Position numbers and translations under genes: made by a program
In this document: in pieces, positions 30,348-41,981 of the stretch
How the letters are laid out: every line of letters begins with the position of its first letter
How positions within the stretch are numbered: position 1 is the first letter of the stretch
Assembly: GCA_021464525.1 (NCBI GenBank)
Contig: JADRCO010000218.1
Location: 1-42,475, forward strand
DNA from: Rhizophagus sp. LPA8_4_AMF
Lineage: Eukaryota > Glomeromycota > Glomeromycetes > Glomerales > Glomeraceae
Direction of reading: 5' to 3'
Length of the DNA: 42,475 nucleotides
Notes under the pieces: generated by a model
The model's database searches: none
What the model saw: the letters and a program-made list of their open reading frames with translations, nothing else
Told to the model about the DNA's origin: nothing

Positions 30348-33300
30348 ATTCGACGGTTACGTATACGATCCGGTATATATGAAGGTTGGTTCATTTTTCC
30401 CATTTTTAAAAAATTTATTTATTTATTTATTTGTTTGTTTCTTTTTGTTATATAGTATTTCTTTGTAAGGGCAAAGCAGAAAAATTTTGTAAAAACGTTG
30501 TTTATATAATTTCGACGAACACTCGAATCTTTTAGATTATATAACTAATTTTGAATACACGGTCGCACGAACAAAAAAATTTCTGAAACATTCTAATCCC
30601 ATTATCAAAATATTCCCGCCAATGAGAACAAAATAAATCGGAAATATTTTCCGCACAAGAACCTTCCAGAATGCATATCAGGTAATATAAAAAAAAGAGA
30701 AAGTATTGTACGAAAATTATTTATTTGTAATTTTTACAATCAGGATATAGCATATGATGTATAACCTTTGAATAATTGAAATAATAAAATTTAACATTTT
30801 TTCATGCGAAAGATGGATTTTTTTATATCAATCATGAAATTGTTATAATTAGTTATTAGGTTGGCGCTCTTTTTAAACCGGAAGAAAGAGTAATTATCCA
30901 AAGAAAGTATAATTCACATGAAATATAAACTAATTTTATTCCAATCAATCCTTTTTACACAAATATAACATTTCATTCAAGATGGTTTCGAGTTCACTGA
31001 GTTTTTATAGAAATATAATTGAAACATTCGGGATCAGATTTTTAAATTGAGTAAGTTAATTAAAGCAATTATGCGAATTATAAATTTAATTGTATTACAA
31101 ACAATCAATATTAAATGTAGGCATTACTGTTTGTGGCGTGCGTGGCTATAACCGATGTTACACATTATTTTTCTTGCTTTTTCGTTTCTTGATTACATAA
31201 AATTTATCAATATCCGAATTAAATTAATATATTATGCATCCTTTGGCTAATTATAAAAGTAGAAATGATAAGATAATGAACGTATATTACTAATATTAAT
31301 TTAATAAGGAGCCTTACCACCCCAGGACTCCCAGGTAAGATTTTTTTTTTAACCAATAATATTCAATTCTAGTTTGATTTTGTGTCACGTAAGATTTTGC
31401 TTAAACTCCTAAAATATTCCCTAATATATGTCACGCCCCTAATGCATTTTTTGGTTTAATTAATTGTTAGGTTGGTATAAAAAAAAAATTGACCAAAAAG
31501 TTTGTGACGTAACAAGATTTTTCTGTTTAGCAAATCAAGTTTTAGCAAACAAACAAACAAAAAAAAATTAATACTATGGCGGTCATTTGACATAACTTAT
31601 TAATCTAAAATCATCCTTTTCTTGAGTTATAATGACGTATCATTAATAATTATTAGGTCGGAAAAAGGAAAAAAAAAAATGATTTGTTCTGCGGGTTCGA
31701 TCACGGGAAGTTAAATTTGTCACCCTTCGGTTAAATTTAGAGTTACTTAAATGAGATTCATTTTAAGTAGGTTACATAAAAAATTATTAACTAATTGTCT
31801 GATCTAATCTTTATTTGGTATTATAATTCCAAAAATGGACATTTATCGTATTAAATTGGTAGTTCCTTTAATGAGCCCTATTGCAATTAGTAATTTCTTT
31901 AAGCCGAATTCAATACGTTTCTTTGTGTAAATCTTATTTCGAATTTAGCTTTATTGATAAAAATATCTTTTCTTTTATTATCAGCCGAAACTTGAAACTA
32001 AAAGGCCGAGACTTGCTTGATTTTATTCTTTTTTACTTTTTCAATCTTATTATATATTTTCATTATTATTCATATTTAGTCTTAAAAACTTTTTATTATT
32101 ATTTTGCATCTTGTTTACAGTAAGTATTCCGATTGACCGCAGCTCATTTAACAATAAAAGTAAATGGAGTAAATTCTGAGGAAAGAATTATCTTAATTAG
32201 GTTTTATTAATTTTTTTTTTTGAAAAAATCTTTAGAAATGCTTATTATACTGTATAAGTAATTACTACATTATTATAAAGAACTGTAAACTATAAATAGG
32301 ACTGGGAAAACTTCTAATAAAAGTTTCAAAATCAGAGAAATCGCAAATTAATTTAACAAAGAAAGTGTATATATATATATATATTAATTTACTATAAATA
32401 ATGTGTAAAACAATTTTTTTTATATTAAACATCACTTATAATCATTATACCTGATTGATATCATATTTTTATTGTAGTGTAGGCTTCTTTAAAAAGTCAA
32501 TGAATCATTACATGATATTTGTTCAATTCTGACCGGTCGAGTTTTTGATCGATAAGTTGATGAAACTTTGTAACCTGATTGCTAATTTTTAGAAATCCAT
32601 AGATTGACAATAAATTTGAGATACTGTAAATATGCTGCGTCACATCCGACAAAAAAAATTAAAAATATTTTAGAGAGATTTCGGAAAATCTGACAAAATT
32701 TGAATGTACGTTGATTGGATATACTGAAATAGTATCTATAGTTTGGAAGCAAATTTACGTTATTTATTTTATGAAATAGATATAAATAATACGCAAAAGA
32801 ATATACAATATAAGAAATAAAATGACATATAAATTATTAATATTGAATGAATCATTAAAAATCAAAAAGTATTTGAAGACGGATGATATTCGATTTTAAG
32901 TTTTGTTGGAAAAATTTTGCTTCTTTCAAACCTTCTAAAATAAAAGGAAAATATATTTTGTTATTTTTTAAAAGGCCTGCCAAAGCTAAGAGTAGAGGTA
33001 TACTAGAATATTTTTTTATTTGAAAAAAAAATCAAATGTACAAATCAATTAACCTAAAAACGTGGTAATTTTATTATTCATTGAAGGAATTTAAGGAAAG
33101 AAAATATTTTCAAATATATTTATACATATGATAACACGTTTTCATGTATAATAATCCATTGTTCCTTTGTCTACTATAGTTAGACCAAGATTTTGTCAGC
33201 AAGCAAATGATTATCACGCATAAAATCATAAACACGTTATAAAGACAAGTTTATATTTGCAACTTTTCTTAACGCTTACCTTTTGACCGAAAGCATGTAT

Positions 33301-33548
33301 AAGGAAAAGATGAGCAATGATCGGTGTTGCGTACTTTTATATTAAGTAATGCCATGTCCTGATTTTGATGCTGGCTATTGAAAAATTTTGGTGTTAATGG
33401 GAATATGGGATTGCTTAATAAATTTCATATCAAACATCCTACACAACTACGGAGTCTTCTTTTATGAATGATAAACTTGTTGTCTTGACTCAATTCCGTT
33501 TTATAATTAGTTCCTTATCGTCCCATGTTCATAATCGCACATCTAATG

Positions 33549-33726
33549 TACAGTTCACCCTCTCTATAGCGAATTTTTATATAGCGAATAACTTGCTATA
33601 ACGAAGAAAAGTTCAGGTACAGATTTTTTTATATATAATAAAATGACCCTCAGTATAGTGAATTTCTCACTATAACGAATTTTAATCTCCAGCCCATGGG
33701 ATTCGCTATAGTGAGGGTGAACTGTA
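33549..33726. mobile_element. pogo-like MITE with TA target, empty site preserved in copy B
   Basis: The 174-bp element 33551-33724 has inverted ends CAGTTCACCCTCTCTATAGC (left) and GCTATAGTGAGGGTGAACTG (right), flanked by TA (33549-33550, 33725-33726). Copy B reads CTAATGTACGTGGCGC at about 27990-28005 where C has CTAATGTA-element-TACGTGGCGC, a base-exact empty site. CAGT...ACCCTC ends with CTATA(A/G)CGAA motifs fit pogo/Fot-type mariner relatives. Internal CTATAACGAA repeats are present; no coding capacity. Confidence 0.92.
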
Positions 33727-35045
33727 CGTGGCGCTAATGTACTACGTGGCGCATGTTTTAAAAAAAACACGTATAAGTCATATAAAACTTATTTCGTCGT
33801 TCTAAATAAACTTGCAGAGCGCCAGAGCGGGTGAAAATAGATTCCTAGATGTAATTTTGGAAGTTAAAAGTAAGTTTATTTTGTTTTCAAGGAAAGTTTT
33901 TTTTGAAAAAACAGTCGTGGCGCATGTGCCGATCATTTGCCAACCAAAGTACAATATAATCGGCATAGCATGTCGGAAACGGTCCGTAAGCAAGCTTTGT
34001 TACACATTACAGAAATAATTCGAAATTGTTATTTTCAATTTCTAATTTATAAACCCGTTTATTGACGAGCCTCGGATGTAATACAACTTCATATAATTCG
34101 TTCCTTTAAACTACTTACCCTTTTCAATTCAAACAATATTTATTATTCTTTTTTTTCCAAAAAGAAGAGGGTTTAAGATTTGATATATACCTCAACATAC
34201 AGTAAAATTATGCGTGTTGGTTGACTTCTGACACACGCTTGAATAAAATATTAGTGTATAATATATGGTACTAAAAAATTTTTGCACTAATAATAATAAA
34301 TACTTTTCAAATGAAGTCGTCCAGGGTCATTTCACTTTCTATTGTTGAAAATAGAAAGTTATTGTTATAACTGTTTTCATCGTTCATAATAAAAAAAAAA
34401 TGAATTAAGTTTTTCCTTTTTTATCAATAACAATAAATAATAATAGGGATTTTGACCAATCTTGGCCTGTACGACATTCCCTCTGACCCTTCTACGTATA
34501 TGTAACACCATAACAATTGTGACTTTATTTCTTTTTTCCTTAAAAGTATTCTATTAAATTTGACTCGTAAATATTGTATAAAATTCAATCGACAGTTTTC
34601 AAAGTTCTTTTTTTTCATTTAGTTTTAGATGAAAATAAAAACAAAAGGCTTATTTCATGCTATTTTTATAATTCAGTTTAATTTTGCGAATAAAGAATTT
34701 TCGTTTTTTTTCTTCATTCAACAAACAATTATTAATTGATATATGACTTATACTAATTAAAAAAAAAATAATAATAATAATAATTTATATTGTGAACCTC
34801 CTACTTTTAATTTACAAGTAAAAGATTGAAAAATTTTTTTTTTTGAAATATGAAAGAGTAAGTAAATAAACAAAATTTTGTATTCGAATAGAGTTGTACA
34901 TTTCCCGTTTGATTTAACTACGACTATTTTTTATAGGACGCCAATGGTATCGTTATCATTAAAATTAATTTGCGGATTTGCGAAATTAGAATAAGATTTT
35001 GAATGCGAAGGAAGAGATTTAAATGCAATTATTATGCTACGAAAT

Positions 35046-35258
35046 TAAAAAAAAAACGCAAGTGAAAGGTCTATTAGAAGGGAATTATATCTAATTATTA
35101 AACTACGATATTAAAGAAAAGATTCGAATAAACGCAAGCGGGAGGTCCATTTGAAGGGAATTAAATATAATTATTAAGCTATGAAATTAAAAAAAAATTG
35201 AATAAACACAAGTGAAAGGTCTATTAGAAAGGAATCAAGTATAATTATTAAGTGAAGT
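35046..35258. repeat. ~70-bp minisatellite, about three copies (array copy C)
   Basis: Same unit as at 29457-29951 (GAATAAACGCAAGCGGGAGG, GAATAAACACAAGTGAAAGG and a degenerate first unit). The last unit matches the last of B closely. Confidence 0.8.
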
Positions 35259-35277
35259 AGTGAACAACTAACTTTAA

Positions 35278-35397
35278 GGGAAACTAGTCCCATTAAAAAA
35301 TTGGTTTATAAATAAATTATTGTTGTTTATGATTTGTATTGGTAATTGTCTAATTTGCCTAGCAATAGGATTTAATCTAGTTCTTAGTCGTCGTTGA
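35278..35397 (+). other. short hydrophobic reading frame in copy C
   Basis: Sequence-identical frame to 30228-30347, ending in the same TGA (35395-35397). It supports recent duplication of B and C. Confidence 0.35.
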
Positions 35398-38300
35398 ATT
35401 CGACGGTTACGTATACGATCCGGTATATATGAAGGTTGGTTCATTTCTCCTTAATTTATTTATTTATTTTTTGATATTTTTTAATTCTTTGCAGAAAAAT
35501 TTTGTAAGGACCTTGTTTATATAATTTCTCGAGTCTTTTAGATTTATTAATTTTGAATACACGGTCGCAGCCGAATGTCCACTGCTGTCAATGGCTACCG
35601 AACAAAAAAATTTCCGAATTCCGAAACATCACATAATCCCGATTTTATCACGTACCCGCTGACGATGAGAACAAAATAAATCGGAAATATTTTCCAGAAT
35701 ACATAACAGATAATATAAAAAGAGAAAGGTATTGTACGAAAATTATTTGAGAATTATTATTATTATGTAAAAAAAAAAAATTTTCATTCATTTGTAATAT
35801 TTTTTTAGAAAGATCAGGATATACAGTATGATGCATTGATGCTGTATAACAAAAAATACAATAGACATTATTTATCTCAATTTCCGGAAATATCCAAAGA
35901 AAGTATAATTCACATGGAATATAAACTAATTTTTATTCCAATTAATCCTTTTTATACAAATATAACATTTCATTCAAGATGATTTCGAGTTCATAGAAAT
36001 ATAACGGTAACACTCGGGATCAGATTTTAAATTGAGTAAGAAATAATGCGAATTATTTCCCCATTTGTATTACAAACCGATCAATATTAAATGTAGGTGA
36101 GAAATGCAGCGTGCGTATCATTAAAACCAATGTTACACATTTTTTTTTTCTTAATTTAAAGGCTTTTACAGTCATGGCTGTGCTTTTTCGTTTTTGATAA
36201 CGTAAATTTATCAATATCCTTATTAACGAACTAAATTAATATATTATGCATCCTTTGACTAATTACAAAAGTAGAAATGATAAGGGCAATGACTTATAAG
36301 GAGACCAGGCAAGATTTTTTTTTTTAACCAATAAATATTCAATTATATATTTATATTAATTTTGACCAATATAAAATTGCTTGATTTTGTGTCACGTAAG
36401 ATTTTGCTTAAACTCCTAAAATATTCCCTAATATATGTCACGGCCCTAATGCATTTTTTGGTTTAATTAATATAAAAAAAAAAATTGATCAAAAAGTTTG
36501 TGACGTAACAAGATTTTTCTGTTTAGCATATCAAGTTCTAGCAAACAAACAAACAAAACAAAAAAAAATTAATACTATGCTGGTCATTTGACATAACTTA
36601 TTAATCTAAAATCATTGTTATAATGAAACTATAATCATTAAGTCGGAAAAAAGGAAAAAAAAAAATGATTTGATCTGCCGGATTCGATCACGGGACAGTT
36701 AAATTTGGGTTAAAATTAACTGCGTACTTCCAATCTAATTTTGGGTTACTTAATGAGATTCATTTTAAGTGGTTATATAAAAATTATTAACAAATTACCT
36801 TTATTTGGTATTATAATTCTAAAAATGGTCAAAAAGAAGTAAAAAATTACAATTCATTTATCGTATTAAATTGGTAGTGTTCCTTTAATATTCTTTTCTT
36901 TTACATTATCAGCCGAAACTTGAAACAAAAAAGCCGAGAGTTGCTTTATTTTATTATTTTTTACCCCTTTTTTTCATTTTCAATCTTATTATATATTTTC
37001 ATTATTATTCATATTTAGTCTTAAAAACTTTATTATTATTTTTTTGCATCTTGTTTATAGTAATTATTCCGATTGACCGCAGTTTATTTATTAACAATAA
37101 AAGTAAATGGAATAAATTCTGAGAAAGAATTATCTAAATTAGGTTTTATTAATTTATTTTTTAAAAAAAAAACTTTAAAAATACGTATTATACTGTATAC
37201 TATATTACATTATTATTATAAGGAACTGTAAACTATAATAAGACCGGGAAAACTTCTAATAAGAATTCCAAGATCAGAGAAATCGCGTATACTGTATATA
37301 TATTAATTTACTACAAATACTGTGTAAACCAATTTTTTTTTATATTAAACATCACTTTATAATTATTATACCTGATTGGTATCATATTTATATTGTAGTG
37401 TAAAAGTGTAAAAAGGCTTCTTTGAATCATTACATGATATTTGTTCAATTCTGACCGATCGAGTTTTTTGATCGATAAGTTGATGAAACTTGTATAACCT
37501 GATTACTAATTTCTGGATAAATATGCTGCGTCACATCCGAAAAAAAAATTAAAAATATTTTCGAGATATTTCGGAAAATCTGACAAAATTTTGAATGTAC
37601 ATTGAATGGATATACTGAAAAAGTATCTATAGTTTGGAAGCAAATTTACTACAAGAACATTATTTATTTTATGAAATAGATACAGTATAAATAATATACA
37701 AAAGAATACAATACTATAAGAAATAATATAACATATAAATTAGAGAAAAAAGTAGTTCTACTAAAAGTTTTAATATTGAATGAATCTTTAAAGTCCAAAA
37801 ATATTTAAAGATGGGTTTGGCAATGATATTTGATCTTAAGTTTTATTGAAACAGATTTTGCTTCTTTCAAAATTTCAAAATAAAAAGAAAAATTTTTTGT
37901 TATTTTTTTAAAAGGTCTGTAAAAGCTAAGGGTAGAGGTATACCATAATATTTTATCCGAAAAAAAATCAAATGTACAAATCAATTAACCCCAGAAATGT
38001 AAAAACGTGGTATTTTTATGAATTTAAGGAAAGAAAATATTGACAAATATATTTATGCATATGAGATCAATATTCATTTAGTTTTGTATTGATATTGACA
38101 AATATATTTATGATTATGCGCTTTATAACACGTTTTCATGTACAAGTTCCACTTGCTAATATATTCATAAGGTTTTGTAATCATTACCTTCAACATCCGT
38201 CATAAGCTGGAGAACTGTCATGAAACACTTGTAGCTTGCATCAAATTTTGTCTGCCAAAAAAAAGCATTTTTAAGGAAACTTATCACGTATTCCTAATTA

Positions 38301-38631
38301 TGCAATTTTCTATTATGAAACGAACTACACTCGAAAGAATTTCACGGTTTTGGTGTATTTTTATATTAGCTAATATAATGCTAGCCATTACGAACTTTTT
38401 GGCGTTACTAGGATCGCTTAAGAACGTAGATGTATATAAAAACTAACTACATGGTATATATGGCTCACGTATTAATTCTGTATGTAGAGAACAATTACTA
38501 TTATATTAATGAGTTGTATTGAATTTATTATTAAATATATTAATTAAATCACATATTTTTTCAATATAATGCACACGACATGGTCGATACTATGCAACTT
38601 ACTTATATTAAAATGTTGCAAGTAATACAGA

Positions 38632-38778
38632 AATGAAAACATATTTGATAAACCAATTAAAGAGCAATATGTTGATGAACTAGCAGAAAACTTTGTGAAT
38701 TTGGTAAGGCAAATTCAAAGTTTAACTAGGGAAGTTTTGAGGTTAACAGGAAACAATCCACTTAAAAATATCTTGTAA
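38632..38778 (+). other. orphan exon-like reading frame near copy D
   Basis: After a possible AATACAG acceptor the frame reads NENIFDKPIKEQYVDELAEN then FVNLVRQIQSLTREVLRLTG and NNPLKNIL to TAA (38776-38778). Composition is protein-like with a helical, Leu-rich pattern. No start codon or upstream exon is found and no family is recognised; probably a remnant. Confidence 0.4.
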
Positions 38779-39230
38779 TCATCAACGAAATCAATGCACA
38801 AGCGTGTGTAATAGATGATGTGTTATTGACTATTCTTCATAAAAGACTTTTTTAAACAACTAAATTTGTCCTTTGACAATTTTTCTTTTCCTTCTCACGA
38901 AAAAAAATGGAAAAAATGTTGAATGAATCATCTTTGTATTTAGTCAGTTCGCACATATCAGATATAACTATTTATAGCTATTTTATTTTTTTCGCCAAAA
39001 TTAAAAAATTTTTTCTAAACAATTGTCATTGAAAGAATTAAATGTGGCTTAGAGATTTTTATTAGGTGGACGTTGTCATAATTTAATCAACTTTATTAGA
39101 AGATATATTCATTAAAAAATTGATATACAATTGGATCGTGTGTAATCTGTAATGGTAAATGTCTAATACGATTTAATACATATGATTCATTTTATTGATC
39201 AACTTATAGTAAAATATTTTAGTTAAAAAA

Positions 39231-39375
39231 AAATGGTATTATTTAATTAATTATGTATTTTTATTTTATGTATTTTAATTAATTATGTATTTTTTATTTT
39301 ACTTATTTATTTATTTTATTTATTTTTACTTATTTATTTACTTATTTATTTTTATTTATTTATTATTTATTTACC
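39231..39375. repeat. (TTTA)n / TTAATTAATTATG low-complexity tract
   Basis: Two copies of a ~30-bp TTAATTAATTATGTATTTTT unit are followed by degenerate TTTA/TTAT tetranucleotide repeats. Confidence 0.75.
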
Positions 39376-39900
39376 GACGTTCTACTAAATTATTATTTAT
39401 TTATAAAGTTTCAGGTTTATTTTTTAAAGTTAAGCTTTTCTTGATAATGCAATTTTAAAAGTAAATGAATATATAAGGAAATTTGTATAACCCTTTTTTT
39501 ATATTGTTGTCGAAGGTATAAAATAATATCCAAAAAACCATTGTTCTTTAATGTGGAAATAAAAGAATTACTTAAATAGGAACTTTCATATTGGGTTCAT
39601 TGATTAAAAAATTTTTCGAAAAATTTTTACTAACCAAAAAATTTAGGGCGTAACAAGACAATAGATTTCCTTGTTTAAATTAAAAGTTTGCATGCAGAAT
39701 TTTTTGACCAATAATGATTTCGACCGTACATATTTATTTATCGAATAAAATTTTAATATTTTGATAGGTAGTTTTTTTTTTGGTTTAGTAATAAAAAAAA
39801 ATAATATTTTATTTTTATTTATAATTGGGCGTTGCTTTGTGACTTCCTCAATCTAAAATTATCATTTATAACGAAAATTGCAAAGTATAACTAAAAATAT

Positions 39901-39975
39901 CCGGGTCGATCAGGAAAACCCGATTTATGACTCGACCTATCGGGTCGGGTGATTCGGGTCATGCGGGTCACGGGT
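39901..39975. repeat. CGGGTC-rich patch
   Basis: Repeated CGGGTC / GACCCG-like hexamers (CCGGGTCGATC, AAACCCGATT, TATCGGGTCGGGTG, GCGGGTCACGGGTC) stand out from AT-rich surroundings at the edge of copy D. Copies B and C carry GGTTCGATCACGGG at the matching place (31695, 36684). It is likely the one surviving end of an element; no partner end was found. Confidence 0.45.
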
Positions 39976-41141
39976 CATTAATTTAAAAGCAAGTCGACTC
40001 CACAATAATATATTTAGCAAAAGTAGGATCTTCTGGTTGAGATCATTATCTAAAAAAAGAAAATGCATGGATAACACAGATTTGCGTACGAGATAGTCCT
40101 CCAGACGATAACTGGTTTTAATCTTGTAAATTTTAAAATACATGGTAATATTTTCATCTTTGGTGTGGCTATTTATTTTGTAGCAGTAGTTTTTTTCAAG
40201 ATTGATTTCGAAGTCAAAATTCATATATCAATTTTATTTGAAAATTTATAAGGTGATAATCACCATGTTTTACAAGTGGTTCATAATTCAAAGCATTGTA
40301 TTAGATAATAAAGTACATCGTGAAATCAACATAGATGAAATTCATTCTTTATACGCCTTCATATTTAGAAATGCATAAGTATTACTGCGAATTAATATCT
40401 GGCGATAATTACATATAACGGTGAATTTATAAAAAATCGGTGGTTTTTTAAATTATGAAATACTTTGTGCATAGACATATTAAAATACATTTAATACATT
40501 TAATACTCATTTAATATCAGAAGCCTTTTTACAGAATTTTTTTTTGCCTTAATCACGTGTTACACCACTATTTCAAAATAAATGTTTAATCCAGAATTTG
40601 AAAAAAAATTTTTTTTTACCTTTTTTTTCATAGTTCTTAGGAAACATTGTGAATTCTGTTTTAAGAAGCTTATTTTAGAAAAAAATTCTTTCGATTTTTT
40701 TTTATGAAAATGAACCATGAAAGTGGTTCTATAAAATGGATTTTGTCATTTTTGAAATGTGATTTGATTGATTGAACAAATATTCTATTAAACGTAATAA
40801 ACATAAATAATATTTTTCTCTACGTAAAAAAAAATTACGATCACCTGTAGTAAAAATCATTTTTATAAAACTGGCAATATATTTGGTCAGATGATCACTA
40901 ACCGGAAAAGATTCGGGACAACAAGAAATAAGGTGAGTAAAAAAAAAATGGCGTAAATGAAAATTTTTATAGGAAAAATTTAAATATAGTTTATAAAATG
41001 GATTAAAAATAGCATAAAATAAAATTAATAGAAAGTTAAATACAAACTTATTTATGATAATTAATGCACCGTATGCCGGTCACAGCCCTTCACTGATTGG
41101 TGAAAATTGCTACGTGACCATTTCATCCAATTATGTGACCG
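39976..41141. other. gene-free stretch between array and third kelch copy
   Basis: No gene is recognised. The open frame on the minus strand at 39937-40224 is partly the CGGGTC patch read backward and shows no domain. Confidence 0.45.
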
Positions 41142-41193
41142 CATATGGGCTCACTTGATGATCGGAATGTCGATCATCAAGTGAGCCCATATG
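41142..41193. repeat. perfect 23-bp inverted repeat
   Basis: CATATGGGCTCACTTGATGA plus TCG (41142-41164) is repeated as its exact complement at 41171-41193 around a GAATGT loop. It lies about 25 bp left of the edge of the third kelch duplication. It may be a young hairpin element or the product of a small inversion at the breakpoint. Confidence 0.8.
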
Positions 41194-41218
41194 TATCCCG
41201 TCCAATAATATACTGAAT

Positions 41219-41981
41219 ATTTAATAAATATAATAACAAATATGCAGATGCCAGTTCATTATAATATTACTTGATATAGGAATTTTAAATAGAAACTATT
41301 ATTCGTTCTCTTGTTATTGTTAAGGATCTTGATTCTTATGCAACTTTGAAAAACTTTATCAACTATATATCAATTTTCATGCAAAAAGTGAAAGTTAATT
41401 CAATTGTTATACTATTTGTTTTTTTTATTTTTAAATTTAAATATTCATGAAGCTTATGTAATCGCAAGGCTTTCATCGGCAAGAAAAATTCATAGTTTCA
41501 AGATTTTTTTTTTTTTTTTTTTTTTGAAATATAAATTCTTAACTTTCAAAACAGAAATTTAAGTCGTCTACTTTTGAATTCATGTTAACACTGCATATTT
41601 ATTTGGGTTTAAGGTATTAAGAATTTAAGATCATTCTTGTTGATCGAAAGAATTATTTCTTATTGGATGATTTGGATCATCTTTTTTACACAGTTTAATT
41701 TTTAATTATTTATTTGGGTAACGTTTTAACATTATTGAATTTGCTCATAAAAAAAGAATCATCTTTTAATATCTTATGATTTTATGTCACACTGAAGTGC
41801 AATACATTTGTGATTAATTATTTATTGTGAAAATAAATAATTTGAATATTTTGATCCGTTCTATGTTTTTAATACCAAGTGTAACGCTAAAAATTTAAAA
41901 CCGTAAAATTTCTTTTTTTAAAAATGCAAATAAATATTTTCTCTTAAATATTTGTTTCTACTTATTAAATATAATACAATT
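41219..41981 (+). repeat. third copy of the kelch upstream region
   Basis: Collinear with about 6505-7629: TTAATAAATATAATAA, TTCTCTTGTTATTGTTAAGG, TTATGCAACTTTGA, ATGCAAAAA, GTAATCGCAAGGCTT, GGATCATCTTTTTTACACAG, GTAACGTTTTAACATTATTG and AGTGTAACGCTAAAAA. Neither MITE of the 6.6-7.0-kb copy is present, so this is the pre-insertion state. Confidence 0.85.

Larger units (their letters stand above)
20830..39930. repeat. tandem array of four diverged ~5-5.5-kb non-coding units (A-D)
   Basis: Shared landmarks repeat in fixed order. TAGTTTGGAA or its variant: about 20860 (A), 27233 (B), 32742 (C), 37631 (D). CGGTCCGTAAGC: 21593, 28243, 33979. CTTTAAGGGAA followed by CTAGT: 25170, 30222, 35272. TTGACCGCAG: 26780 (B), 32131 (C), 37074 (D). 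CTAAAATATTCCCTAATATA: 31417 (B), 36416 (C). B and C are very similar, A is more diverged and D is truncated and eroded. Approximate units: A 20830-26100, B 26750-32100, C 32100-37050, D 37050-39930. No unit contains an intact gene. Confidence 0.85.

Noticed and set aside
31690..31715. tRNA-like B box (GGTTCGATCACGGG)
   Set aside because: No A box, anticodon arm or acceptor stem can be placed around it; the C-unit copy is changed (GATTCGATCACGGG).
33564..33993. Minus-strand frames with CATTATAGCG-type repeats or GRQMIGTCA
   Set aside because: One is the pogo-like MITE read through, the other is repeated non-coding unit sequence shared with B with frame not conserved.
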